Shown: positions 1 to 7,215 of the stretch, in pieces
Layout of the letters: every line of letters starts with the position of its first letter
How positions within the stretch are numbered: the stretch's first letter is position 1
DNA from: Acidimicrobiia bacterium
GTDB taxonomy: Bacteria > Actinomycetota > Acidimicrobiia > IMCC26256 > PALSA-555
Assembly: GCA_022865365.1 (NCBI GenBank)
Contig: JALHSW010000069.1
Span: 1 to 20,040, forward strand
Length of the DNA: 20,040 nt
Direction of reading: 5' to 3'
Made by a program: the position numbers and the translations under genes
The notes under the pieces: model-generated
What the model saw: only the letters and a program-made list of their open reading frames with translations
Told to the model about the DNA's origin: nothing
Database searches by the model: none

Positions 1-324
1 CAGAAGTTCGCGGACACTCTCGCGACCGCCCAGACGAAGCTCAAGAAGATCTTTCCGGCTGACGGCGGCAAGTCCGTCGCCAAGATCTTCAACTCGTACT
101 TCAGTGCCTATGCCGGTCAATTGCAGCAGACGGTCGACACGTTCGCTGCAGCGGACCCGAACGGCGTCGCTTTCCAAGCCGATGTTGCCAAGTTCGAGGC
201 AGCCTTCCTCACGATCGACGCGACCGTCGGTGACCCGTTCAGCAAGATCGACGACCAAGATCTCATTGGCGCCTTCAAGGACAACAAGACCTGTAAGAGC
301 GTCGTCAACATCTACGGCGGCTGA
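1..324 (+). CDS. C-terminal part of an unrecognised protein (5' end outside window)
   Basis: Frame 1 is open from the first base to a TGA at 322-324, giving the last 107 residues of a protein whose start lies outside the window. The visible part is a mixture of Ala, Lys, Asp and Phe that looks mainly alpha-helical, with one Cys near the end (in NKTCKSVV). No catalytic motif or membrane segment is visible in this piece. I do not recognise a family. A secreted or cell-surface helical protein is possible, but the N-terminus that would show a signal peptide is missing. It is separated from pafA by a strong hairpin, so it is probably a separate transcription unit. In many actinobacteria the 20S proteasome genes sit directly before pafA; this protein is not PrcA or PrcB. 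Confidence 0.75.
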   Translation, partial: QKFADTLATAQTKLKKIFPADGGKSVAKIFNSYFSAYAGQLQQTVDTFAAADPNGVAFQADVAKFEAAFLTIDATVGDPFSKIDDQDLIGAFKDNKTCKSVVNIYGG

Positions 325-340
325 ACCCCCGCGCGCGAAG

Positions 341-377
341 CGAGGAGGGGCACGGGGCTTCCCCGGGCCCCTCCTCG
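341..377 (+). terminator. Strong hairpin terminator before pafA
   Basis: An 11-bp perfect stem (341-351 with 367-377) encloses a second 4-bp stem (354-357 with 361-364) with a 3-nt loop. It begins 17 bp after the stop of the upstream gene. The following bases are TTGTGC rather than a run of T, so it is a GC-rich hairpin without a proper U-tract, as is common in actinobacteria. It should separate the upstream gene from the pafA block. Confidence 0.7.
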
Positions 378-405
378 TTGTGCGGGGCATCACCCCACGG
401 ACCGG

Positions 406-411
406 TACGAT
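406..411 (+). promoter_or_regulatory. Candidate -10 element for a leaderless pafA transcript
   Basis: TACGAT fits the actinobacterial TANNNT -10 pattern. Its last T lies 6 nt before the GTG at 418, which is the spacing expected when transcription starts on the start codon itself. No Shine-Dalgarno sequence precedes this GTG, consistent with a leaderless mRNA. No convincing -35 hexamer is seen at 16-19 bp. The assignment is an inference from spacing. Confidence 0.4.
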
Positions 412-417
412 CGGGTG

Positions 418-1776
418 GTGGAACGGCGGATCTTCGGCCTCGAGAACGAGTACGGGGTCACCTGCACGTTGCGGGGGCAGCGTCGGCTGAGCCCCGACGA
501 GGTCGCCCGGTACCTCTTCCGGCGGGTCGTGTCCTGGGGCCGGTCGAGCAACGTCTTCCTCGAGAACGGCGCGCGGCTGTACATCGACGTCGGGAGCCAC
601 CCCGAGTACGCGACCCCCGAGTGCGACTCGATCGCCGATCTGGTCGTGCACGACAAGGCAGGGGAGCGGATCCTCGAGGGGCTCGTTCGCAGCGCCGAGC
701 AGCGCCTCCGAGAAGAAGGCATCCGCGGCGAGGTGTTCCTGTTCAAGAACAACACCGACTCGGCCGGCAACTCCTACGGCTGCCACGAGAACTACCTGGT
801 CGAGCGCGAAGGCGACTTCACCAAGTTCACCGACGTGCTGATCCCGTTCCTCGTCACCCGCCAGGTGTATGCGGGCGCCGGGAAGGTGCTGCAGACCGCG
901 CGGGGTGCGATGTACTGCATCTCCCAGCGCGCCGAGCACATCTGGGAGGGAGTCTCGAGCGCGACGACCCGCTCGCGTCCGATCATCAACACGCGCGACG
1001 AGCCCCACGCCGACGCCGAGCGCTTCCGCCGACTCCACGTCATCGTCGGCGATTCGAACATGAGCGAGTACACGACGTTCCTCAAGTTGGGAACGATGTC
1101 GATTCTGTTGCGCATGCTCGAGGAGGACCCGAGTCCGTGGCGCGATCTCTCGCTCGAGAACCCGATCCGGGCGATTCGCGAGATCAGCCACGACATGACG
1201 TGTCGGCGCCGCATCAGACTCACAAGCGGCCGGGAGCTCTCCGCCGTCGAGGTCCAGGCCGAGTACCTCAACCGCGCCCTGAAGTTCGCGAAGAAGAAGG
1301 GCCTGTCCCCGCTCGAGCAGCAGGCGCTCGAGATGTGGGAGCACGTGATGACCCACCTCGAGAGCGACCCACTCAAGCTCAAGACCGAGGTCGACTGGGT
1401 GATCAAGCACCATCTCATCGAGGCGTATCGCGAGCGCCATGACCTGCCGCTCACGCACCCTCGAGTGGCGCTCGTCGACCTCGCGTACCACGACGTCACG
1501 CGCTCCCGTTCGCTCTACTACCTCCTCGAGCGCCGCGGTCAGGTCGATCGCACCGCGAACGACGAAGAGATCGAGACCGCGGTGACGACACCCCCGCAGA
1601 CGACACGTGCGCGCCTCCGGGGTGCGTTCATCAAGCGGGCCAAGGAGCGCAAGCGCGACTACACGGTCGACTGGGTGCACCTGAAGCTCAATGACCAGGC
1701 GCAGCGGACTGTGCTCTGCAAGGACCCGTTCAAGTCGCGTGACGAGCGCGTCGAACGGCTCATCGCGTCGCTGTAG
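418..1776 (+). CDS. pafA: Pup--protein ligase PafA
   Basis: PafA uses ATP to phosphorylate the C-terminal glutamate of the small protein Pup, then joins it to a substrate lysine, marking the substrate for the bacterial proteasome. The 452-residue product from the GTG at 418 matches my recall of M. tuberculosis PafA almost end to end, including its length. Seen here are the N-terminal metal-binding segment (RRIFGLENEYGVTC, Glu9), the catalytic Asp57 in LYIDVGSHPEYAT, the block KNNTDSAGNSYGCHENY, the block RAEHIWEGVSSATTRSRP, and the C-terminal TVDWVHLKLNDQAQRTVLC. A GTG one codon earlier (415) is possible, but 418 restores the known residue numbering and fits a leaderless start. Pup, Dop, Mpa and the proteasome core are not in the window. 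DUF3866, pafB and pafC follow closely. Confidence 0.97.
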   Translation: MERRIFGLENEYGVTCTLRGQRRLSPDEVARYLFRRVVSWGRSSNVFLENGARLYIDVGSHPEYATPECDSIADLVVHDKAGERILEGLVRSAEQRLREEGIRGEVFLFKNNTDSAGNSYGCHENYLVEREGDFTKFTDVLIPFLVTRQVYAGAGKVLQTARGAMYCISQRAEHIWEGVSSATTRSRPIINTRDEPHADAERFRRLHVIVGDSNMSEYTTFLKLGTMSILLRMLEEDPSPWRDLSLENPIRAIREISHDMTCRRRIRLTSGRELSAVEVQAEYLNRALKFAKKKGLSPLEQQALEMWEHVMTHLESDPLKLKTEVDWVIKHHLIEAYRERHDLPLTHPRVALVDLAYHDVTRSRSLYYLLERRGQVDRTANDEEIETAVTTPPQTTRARLRGAFIKRAKERKRDYTVDWVHLKLNDQAQRTVLCKDPFKSRDERVERLIASL

Positions 1777-1782
1777 CAACCG

Positions 1783-2874
1783 TTGCCTTCCTTCCGCACC
1801 GGAACCGTCGTTCGACTGCTGGAGGAACGCACCGGGTTGCAGCGCGTCGAGGTCGAGCTTGGCGAGGGCCCTGAGCGGGCCTACGTGCTGACCCAGCTCT
1901 CCGGGACCGTGGACGAAGGCGATCGTGTGGTTGTGAACACGACCGCGGTAGAGCTGGGGCTGGGAACGGGGGGCTGGCACGTCGTGCACTGGAACCTGGA
2001 GCGCGCGGGGTGGAGCGAGAAGGGGCCCGGGCACATCATCAAAGGTCGCTACACGAGTCTCCAGGCCGATGTCGGAAGCGCGGAGGAGCACCTGGAGCAG
2101 CTCGCCGAGGTCGAGTCGATTCAGGGCATGCCCGTGATCGCCGCCGCACTGCACAGCCAGCTCCCGGCGGTCGCCGTTGCGGTGAAGGAGGCAGCTCCCG
2201 ACGCGCGCCTCGTCTACGTGATGACCGACGGTGCCGGTTTGCCCATTGCGCTGTCCGACCTCGTGTTCGAGCTGCGCGAGCGGTCACTCGTCGACGCCAC
2301 AGTGACCTGTGGACACGCGTTCGGCGGTGACTTCGAGGCGGTCTCGGTGTTCTCGGCGCTCGCGGTCGCGCGCCACGCCGCCGGGGCCGATATCGCGGTC
2401 GTGGCCATGGGGCCGGGCATCGTGGGAACGAACACTCGGCTCGGCTTCTCGGGCATGGAGGTGGGACCGATCCTCGATGCGACCGTCGCCCTCGGCGGCG
2501 TCGCGATCGCGGCGCTGCGTGTGTCGTTCGCCGATCCGCGGGAACGACACGCGGGCTTGTCGCACCACAGTGCTACCGCGTTGCGGCTCGCGACGAGGGA
2601 GCGTGTCGTGCTCCCCATCCCGGCGATCGGCGGCGCTCAAGAGGCGCGCTTGCGCGCCGACCTCGTCGAGGCGGGACTCGATGCACGTCACGATGTGGTG
2701 GGGGTGTCACCGCCGGACGTGTTGGCGCTCTTCCAACGGTACGACCTCGACATCACGTCGATGGGACGGCCCGCGGCCGACGACCCGGTGCTCTTCCAGG
2801 CCGCGGCCGCCGCAGGCACCCTCGCCGTGGATCGGCTCGCCCCGGGGTGGCGACGGTGGAAGGACGCGGAGTGA
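1783..2874 (+). CDS. DUF3866 family protein
   Basis: A 363-residue protein that I assign to DUF3866, an uncharacterised family known from actinobacteria and Firmicutes. The start is a TTG 6 bp after the pafA stop; no good ribosome-binding site is visible, so translation may be coupled to pafA. Residues 1-90 look like a small beta-barrel (TGTVVRLLEER, then QLSGTVDEGDRVVVNTTAVELGLG). The rest looks like an alternating alpha/beta fold with Gly-rich segments such as VAMGPGIVGTNTRLGFSGME, and a histidine-rich stretch GLSHHSATA. No enzyme signature is recognised. The gene overlaps pafB by 4 bp (GTGA at 2871-2874), so it is cotranscribed between the Pup ligase and its companion regulators. Its function is unknown; involvement in proteolysis or DNA-damage response is only a guess from position. 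Confidence 0.85.
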   Translation: MPSFRTGTVVRLLEERTGLQRVEVELGEGPERAYVLTQLSGTVDEGDRVVVNTTAVELGLGTGGWHVVHWNLERAGWSEKGPGHIIKGRYTSLQADVGSAEEHLEQLAEVESIQGMPVIAAALHSQLPAVAVAVKEAAPDARLVYVMTDGAGLPIALSDLVFELRERSLVDATVTCGHAFGGDFEAVSVFSALAVARHAAGADIAVVAMGPGIVGTNTRLGFSGMEVGPILDATVALGGVAIAALRVSFADPRERHAGLSHHSATALRLATRERVVLPIPAIGGAQEARLRADLVEAGLDARHDVVGVSPPDVLALFQRYDLDITSMGRPAADDPVLFQAAAAAGTLAVDRLAPGWRRWKDAE

Positions 2875-3800
2875 CGGACCGGCTCGAGCGAATGTTGAAC
2901 CTCACCGCGACGCTGCTCGACACCCGTCGGCCGCTGACGCTCGAGGAGCTCGCCGAACGCCTCGAGCCGGCGTACCCGGCCGAGAAGGTCGCCCGCCGCC
3001 GCTCCTTCGAGCGCGACAAGGAGACGCTGCGCGACCTCGGCGTCCCGATCAGCGTCGAGATGGTCGACGAGCTGGGAGGCGAGGCCGGGTACCGGATCCA
3101 CCCCGAGGACTACTACCTGCCCGACCTCGGCCTGGGTGACGAGGAACGAGCAGCTCTCCATGTAGCGGTGACGGCGGTCCGCCTCGAGGGCGGGGCGGCG
3201 CAGGCGGGGCTGCGCAAGCTCGGGGGCATCGAGGGGGCCGCGGCGCCACCGGTCGCGCAGCTCGAGGTCACGCCCGCGCTGGCCGACTGCTTCGATGCGG
3301 TCGCGAAGCGGCGAACGCTCGAGTTCGACTACCGCGGCGAAGCCCGCGTGCTCGAGCCGTACGGCGTGGTGCATCGCTTCGGGCACTGGTACGTGGTGGG
3401 TCGCGACCGGGTACGAGACGCGCCGCGGTCGTTTCGCGTCGATCGGATCGAAGGTAAGCCGTCGGCCGGTGCGGTACGCGCGTTCGAACCGCCACCCGAT
3501 GTGGACCCCGCTGCGTTCCTGCGGGCCGACCCGCTCAGCTACGGCGATGAAGCCCCGATCGACGCGCTCGTGCTCGTCGACGCGACCCGGGCCGCGTGGG
3601 TGGTCGACGACCTCGGGGCCGACGCGGCGGTCGAAGGCAGAGACGGCGGCGCCGTCGTGGTACAGCTGCGGGTGGTCAACCGCGAGGCGTTCCGGACGTG
3701 GGTTCTCGGGCTCCTGGAGCACGCCGAGGTGCTAGCGCCGCCGGAGCTGCGCACCGACATCGTGGCGTGGCTCGAGGCCGTGTCGGGCGGCGCGACGTGA
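2871..3800 (+). CDS. pafB: WYL-domain transcriptional regulator PafB
   Basis: A 309-residue protein starting at a GTG that overlaps the DUF3866 stop by 4 bp. A start 8 codons upstream at 2847 is possible but would overlap more. Residues 4-60 form a helix-turn-helix region (RLERMLNLTATLLDTRRPL ... RSFERDKETLRDLGVPI). The WYL ligand-sensing domain follows, with WYV at residues 173-175 in place of the exact WYL, then RSFRVDRIEG. In mycobacteria PafB and PafC act together as a transcriptional activator of the RecA/LexA-independent DNA-damage response. The pafB gene is next to pafA in most actinobacteria, though the two proteins are not needed for pupylation itself. The length is slightly below the roughly 330 residues of the mycobacterial protein. 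Confidence 0.9.
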   Translation: MTDRLERMLNLTATLLDTRRPLTLEELAERLEPAYPAEKVARRRSFERDKETLRDLGVPISVEMVDELGGEAGYRIHPEDYYLPDLGLGDEERAALHVAVTAVRLEGGAAQAGLRKLGGIEGAAAPPVAQLEVTPALADCFDAVAKRRTLEFDYRGEARVLEPYGVVHRFGHWYVVGRDRVRDAPRSFRVDRIEGKPSAGAVRAFEPPPDVDPAAFLRADPLSYGDEAPIDALVLVDATRAAWVVDDLGADAAVEGRDGGAVVVQLRVVNREAFRTWVLGLLEHAEVLAPPELRTDIVAWLEAVSGGAT

Positions 3801-4744
3801 CCCCGCGTGCTCACTCGGCAGCGCGGCTGCAACGCATGCTCGCGCTGGTTCCGTGGATTCTCGCGAATCCGGGTTCGACGCTCCCGGCGATCGCCGAGCG
3901 CTTCGAGATCGACGAGCGCGAGCTCGAGCGCGATCTCGAGCTCCTCCCGATGTGTGGTCTGCCGCCGTACACCGCGGATCGTCTCATCGACGTGTGGGTC
4001 GGAGACGACGGGGCGGTCAGCATCCGCCTCGCGGAGTACTTCGAGCGACCGCTCCGGCTGACGCCCGCGGAGGGACTCGCGCTGCTTGCAGCCGGTCGGG
4101 CGCTGCTCGCGGTGCCGGGATCCGATTCCGCCGGCCCGCTCGCCACCGCGCTCGAGAAGCTCGAACGGGCGCTGGGCGCGACCGGCGGCGTGGCGGTGCA
4201 CGTCGGCAACGCGGACCATCTCGACGCTCTTCGAAGCGCCACCGACGCGGGGGAGCAGGTCGAGCTCGACTACTACTCCTTCGCACGCGACGAGATGACC
4301 ACTCGTGTCGTCGACCCCGGGCGAGTCTTCAACGCGGCCGGTGCCTGGTACCTCGCGGGGTACTGCTTCCGGGCCGAGGCCGATCGCGTGTTCCGCGTCG
4401 ATCGCGTCCGCGCGGTGCGCTCGACCGGGGAACCGGTCGTGGCCCACCCGGGCACGCCGGACGGGGAGGGCGATCTCGTGTACCGCGCCGGGCCCGATGA
4501 CCTCCGGGTGCGCCTGCTCCTCGGGCCAGAGGCGGCGTGGGTTGCCGACAGCCTGCCCGTCGAGTCCCGGAAGGACCGCTCGCGCGGGCGGGTCGAGGTC
4601 GTGCTCGCGGCGAGTGGCGATGCGTTCCTGGAGCGGCTCCTCCTGGGCCTCGGGCCCTCGGCCACGGTGCTCGATCCGCCAGAGGCCTCGGCCCTGGTGT
4701 CGGCGGCAGCACAGCGGGTGCTGGCCCGCTACGCGGCATCGTGA
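3797..4744 (+). CDS. pafC: WYL-domain transcriptional regulator PafC
   Basis: A 315-residue protein, matching the usual PafC length of about 316. The GTG start overlaps the pafB stop (GTGA at 3797-3800). The N-terminal helix-turn-helix region (RLQRMLALVPWILANPG, then IAERFEIDERELERDLELL) is followed by a WYL domain with an intact WYL at residues 184-186 and the downstream RVFRVDRVRAV. PafB and PafC are paralogues that form one activator complex in mycobacteria, where single-stranded DNA is proposed as the damage signal sensed through the WYL domains. The tight overlap here suggests equal production of the two subunits. The operon appears to end here or continue into lepB 43 bp downstream; no terminator hairpin is obvious. 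Confidence 0.9.
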   Translation: MTPRAHSAARLQRMLALVPWILANPGSTLPAIAERFEIDERELERDLELLPMCGLPPYTADRLIDVWVGDDGAVSIRLAEYFERPLRLTPAEGLALLAAGRALLAVPGSDSAGPLATALEKLERALGATGGVAVHVGNADHLDALRSATDAGEQVELDYYSFARDEMTTRVVDPGRVFNAAGAWYLAGYCFRAEADRVFRVDRVRAVRSTGEPVVAHPGTPDGEGDLVYRAGPDDLRVRLLLGPEAAWVADSLPVESRKDRSRGRVEVVLAASGDAFLERLLLGLGPSATVLDPPEASALVSAAAQRVLARYAAS

Positions 4745-4787
4745 GCACGCCACGCTGACCCCGGCGGGGCCGCGCCGACGTGAGAGG

Positions 4788-5564
4788 ATGGAGCGCAGTG
4801 GAGCCTCGAGCGTGATCGACCCGCGACCGAAATCGGGGTCGGACAAACCCGACGCCGCGGCGCACGCATCGACGGCCGGCCCGACGACCGCGAACGCGAC
4901 GGCGACCATGGGCTCGGCTCTCGAAGGTGCGGGCTCGACTCCCGACGCTGCAGGCTCGGTCCCACCGGCGAAGGCGCCCACGCCGGCGAAAGCCAGGAAG
5001 AACACGGGGCGTGTCTTCCTCGAATGGGTCGTTCTCATCGTCGTCGCGTTGGGCATCGCGTTCCTGATCAAGTCGTTCCTCTTCCAGGCCTTCTACATCC
5101 CGTCCGAGTCGATGACGCCGACGCTTCAGGTCGGCGACCGCGTGCTGGTGAACAAGCTGTCGTACGACCTGCACGACGTGAATCGCGGCGACATCATCGT
5201 GTTCGAAGCGCCGGCGCTGGCACGCTCGGACGGGATCGAGGATCTCGTGAAGCGGACGGTTGGCCTCCCCGGCGACACGGTCACCGGCGACGACAGCGGG
5301 GGGGTGGTCGTCAACGGGCGTCGGCTCGATGAGCCGTACCTCCCCGAGGGCACACCGTCGAGGTTCAGCGATGTACCCCCGGGCTGTGATCCGCCACCCA
5401 ACGGGGCGCCGGGCTGCGTCGTCCCCGAAGGGCATCTCTTCATGATGGGCGACAATCGCGAAGCGTCGAAGGATTCCCGGGTGTTCGGTCCGATCAACGA
5501 GAACGCGGTCGTGGGCCGCGTCTTCGTGCGCATCTGGCCATTGTCGAATCTCGGGCTCCTCTAG
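4788..5564 (+). CDS. lepB: Signal peptidase I
   Basis: Membrane-bound serine protease that removes signal peptides from exported proteins. The 258-residue product has an Ala/Pro/Thr-rich N-terminal extension of about 75 residues (presumably cytoplasmic), one membrane segment at about 80-99 (VVLIVVALGIAFLIKSFLF), then the catalytic domain. The Ser/Lys dyad is Ser108 in PSESMTPTL and Lys155 in VKRTVGLPGD. The third signature is MGDNREASKDSR at 220-231. Two cysteines (200 and 210) in a Pro/Gly-rich insert before that box could form a disulfide outside the membrane. I chose ATG 4788; a GTG at 4812 would also work and has GAGG-like bases upstream. The stop overlaps the convergent GDPD gene. Signal peptidase is not normally part of the pafBC-tatA junction in Mycobacterium. 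Confidence 0.95.
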   Translation: MERSGASSVIDPRPKSGSDKPDAAAHASTAGPTTANATATMGSALEGAGSTPDAAGSVPPAKAPTPAKARKNTGRVFLEWVVLIVVALGIAFLIKSFLFQAFYIPSESMTPTLQVGDRVLVNKLSYDLHDVNRGDIIVFEAPALARSDGIEDLVKRTVGLPGDTVTGDDSGGVVVNGRRLDEPYLPEGTPSRFSDVPPGCDPPPNGAPGCVVPEGHLFMMGDNREASKDSRVFGPINENAVVGRVFVRIWPLSNLGLL

Positions 5565-6301
5565 CGCGCGTCGCCCTGCGCTTCGGAGGGCGGCCCGCCC
5601 GTCGTCCACTCGGCGACGGACGCCACCATCCGATCGACGTCGTCGCAGTACACCGCGTCGATCCCGATGCCGAGCATCGAGCGCAGGTGCCGGACCTCCT
5701 GCACGTCCCACGCGAACGCGCGCACCTCGAAGCGGTGGAACAGCTCGACGAGCCCGCGACTCCACTCGCTGTGATGCATGTTCATCGCGTTGATGCGCGC
5801 CGCAGCGAGGTCGGCTGCGTGGCGTTCGATCGTGTGAGAGAGGCGGCTCCGCAGCTGGCTGTGCACGAGCTTGACTTCGATCGCCTCCTCCCGGAGCCCC
5901 CGGAGGCGCGTGGTGGACGCAGAGCAGAGCCACAGTCGGTGTGCGTCGCCCCGTTCGCGTGCGAGCTCGATGACCTGCTGTCCGATATCGGGCGCCTTCA
6001 GGTCGATCGACAGCTCGTAGTCGGAGCCGAGCTGGTCGTAGAGGTCGACAAGTCGAGGGGCGCCGTGCCGGCCGAGCCGCTCGGCCGACGTCGCAGGGAC
6101 GCGCAGCCGCCACGGCACGATGCCGACGATTCGCGCGCGGAGCCACTCGTCGTGGGCGAGGACGACTTCGCCGTCGGCCGATCGCCGGGCGTCGGTCTCG
6201 AGGCCGCGGGCGCCGTGCTCGAGGGCGTACCGAAAGGCCGGGAGGGTGTTCTCCGGGAGGTGGGCTCGAGCGCCTCGGTGGGCGAACGTGATGAGGGCCA
6301 C
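5561..6301 (-). CDS. Glycerophosphodiester phosphodiesterase family protein
   Basis: A 246-residue GDPD-family enzyme predicted to hydrolyse glycerophosphodiesters to an alcohol and glycerol 3-phosphate. The TIM-barrel signature is clear: FAHRGARAHLPENTLPAF at 6-23 with His8 and Arg9, then LETDARRSADGEVVLAHDEW with Glu35, Asp37 and His50. Later come LSIDLKAP (Asp100, Lys102) and the C-terminal AFAWDVQ and GIDAVYCDDVDRM. No signal peptide is seen, so it is probably cytoplasmic and would act on imported or recycled lipid head groups. Start is GTG at 6301 with only a weak CAGG-like ribosome-binding site. It is the one minus-strand gene within the pafA-to-thyX run and shares its stop tetranucleotide with lepB. 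Confidence 0.9.
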   Translation of the reverse strand: MALITFAHRGARAHLPENTLPAFRYALEHGARGLETDARRSADGEVVLAHDEWLRARIVGIVPWRLRVPATSAERLGRHGAPRLVDLYDQLGSDYELSIDLKAPDIGQQVIELARERGDAHRLWLCSASTTRLRGLREEAIEVKLVHSQLRSRLSHTIERHAADLAAARINAMNMHHSEWSRGLVELFHRFEVRAFAWDVQEVRHLRSMLGIGIDAVYCDDVDRMVASVAEWTTGGPPSEAQGDAR

Positions 6302-6430
6302 GGGACCTGTCTTCTCGGGGCTGCTGGGCGTTCTCGGGTGCTCGGGCGCGGTTCGGGACCCTTCCGGGACTCCCGGCGGATTCCGTCATCTTGGCTCAAG
6401 CAGTGCTCGGAGAGCGCCGATTCACTGCGC

Positions 6431-6763
6431 GTGACTTCGATCAAGGCCGAATGCCCACGGTGCGGAGCGGTCCGGCTGGGGCCCCACGACGTGACGGTGC
6501 GCACCTGCGCCGCCGACGGTACCGGCGCGTACCGGTTCCGGTGCCCGGCCTGCGCCACCGCGGCCGTCCACGAGGCGAGCCCGGCGATCTGTGCGCTCCT
6601 CCGCCAGGCAGGCTGCGCCGAAGAGGTCTGGCATCTTCCGGCGGAGCTCACCGAGCGACGCCTGGGCCCGGCCCTCACCCCGGACGACCTCCTGGACTTC
6701 CACCTGCTGCTGCGCGGCGACGACTGGCCCGAGAGGCTCCAGGCCGTGAACCGCGACACCTGA
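6431..6763 (+). CDS. Small four-cysteine (zinc-ribbon-like) protein
   Basis: A 110-residue protein from a GTG at 6431. The frame stays open far upstream, but that part is antisense to the GDPD gene and is not credible. The N-terminal 45 residues hold two CxxC knuckles, Cys8-Cys11 (ECPRCG) and Cys38-Cys41 (RCPACA), 26 residues apart, typical of a small zinc ribbon. Another Cys lies at 26. The C-terminal half looks alpha-helical and ends LLLRGDDWPERLQAV. I do not recognise a named family. It could bind a nucleic acid or a protein partner. The ribosome-binding site is weak (GGAGAG lies 17 bp upstream). It lies between the GDPD and tatA, which is not the usual mycobacterial arrangement. Confidence 0.7.
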   Translation: MTSIKAECPRCGAVRLGPHDVTVRTCAADGTGAYRFRCPACATAAVHEASPAICALLRQAGCAEEVWHLPAELTERRLGPALTPDDLLDFHLLLRGDDWPERLQAVNRDT

Positions 6764-6773
6764 CACCTGGCAG

Positions 6774-6810
6774 CTGATCTGGCGCCCCTGATCTGGCGCC
6801 CCTGATCTGG
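6774..6810 (+). repeat. Tandem 14-bp repeat upstream of tatA
   Basis: The unit CTGATCTGGCGCCC occurs at 6774-6787 and 6788-6801 without mismatch, followed by a partial third copy CTGATCTGG at 6802-6810. It lies in the 101-bp gap between the zinc-ribbon gene and tatA, immediately upstream of a candidate -10 element at 6830. It may be an operator array or simply a replication-slippage repeat. Confidence 0.85.
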
Positions 6811-6829
6811 GGTCCGGAGGGACGAGCGG

Positions 6830-6835
6830 TACGCT
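6830..6835 (+). promoter_or_regulatory. Candidate -10 element of the tatA promoter
   Basis: TACGCT matches the TANNNT -10 pattern. Transcription would start near 6842, leaving a 5' leader of about 23 nt that contains the ribosome-binding site AAGGGAG (6854-6860), 4 nt before the GTG. No TTGACA-like -35 is found at the right distance; that position is taken by the end of the 14-bp repeat array. Confidence 0.4.
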
Positions 6836-6864
6836 TCGCTCGTCGTCGGCTCGAAGGGAGACCC

Positions 6865-7209
6865 GTGCAGCTCGGTCCGGCCGAGATCCTGGTGGTCCTT
6901 GTCATCGCGCTCCTCGTGTTCGGGCCCAACAAGCTGCCCGAGGTGGGGCGCCAGGTCGGGCGGGCCATGAAGGAGTTTCGCCAGTTCCAACGGACGATGA
7001 CCCGTGACGTCCACGAGGTCTTCTCCGACGATGCATCGGGGAGTGCCGAGCCGGCGCCCACGCTGCCGCCGAAGGACACCACGATCGACGCGGCGTCCTC
7101 TGACGTGTCGTCCGGCGGGTCTTCCGGCGAGCGAGCCGCGGATTCGTCCACCGGATCATCTGACGAGCGTGCGGGGGAGTCGGCCGCCGACCCCGAGACG
7201 CACGCGTAA
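6865..7209 (+). CDS. tatA: Sec-independent translocase subunit TatA
   Basis: A 114-residue TatA/TatB-family protein that forms the export pore for folded proteins carrying twin-arginine signals. One N-terminal membrane helix (residues 5-20, GPAEILVVLVIALLVFGP) is followed by the hinge FGPNKLPEVGR and an amphipathic helix (VGRAMKEFRQFQRTM). The remaining half is a disordered Ser/Asp/Glu-rich tail. The FGPxKLPE pattern fits TatA better than TatB; no separate tatB is present in this locus. Start is GTG with a good ribosome-binding site at 6854-6860. TatC begins 6 bp after the stop, so the two are cotranscribed as in other actinobacteria. Confidence 0.92.
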   Translation: MQLGPAEILVVLVIALLVFGPNKLPEVGRQVGRAMKEFRQFQRTMTRDVHEVFSDDASGSAEPAPTLPPKDTTIDAASSDVSSGGSSGERAADSSTGSSDERAGESAADPETHA

Positions 7210-7215
7210 CACATC

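Noticed and set aside
5687..6430. Upstream extension of the zinc-ribbon gene frame
   Set aside because: This stretch is exactly antisense to the well-supported GDPD gene. The GTG at 6431 directly precedes the cysteine motif and gives a sensible small protein.
6302..6430. Short G-rich repeats and a 5-bp hairpin (6364-6376) in the divergent gap before the zinc-ribbon gene
   Set aside because: Stem too short and repeats too imperfect to distinguish from base composition; no paired -35/-10 elements were found on either strand.
6774..6810. 14-bp repeat considered as a CRISPR array
   Set aside because: The copies are directly adjacent with no spacers, the unit is too short and no cas gene is present.
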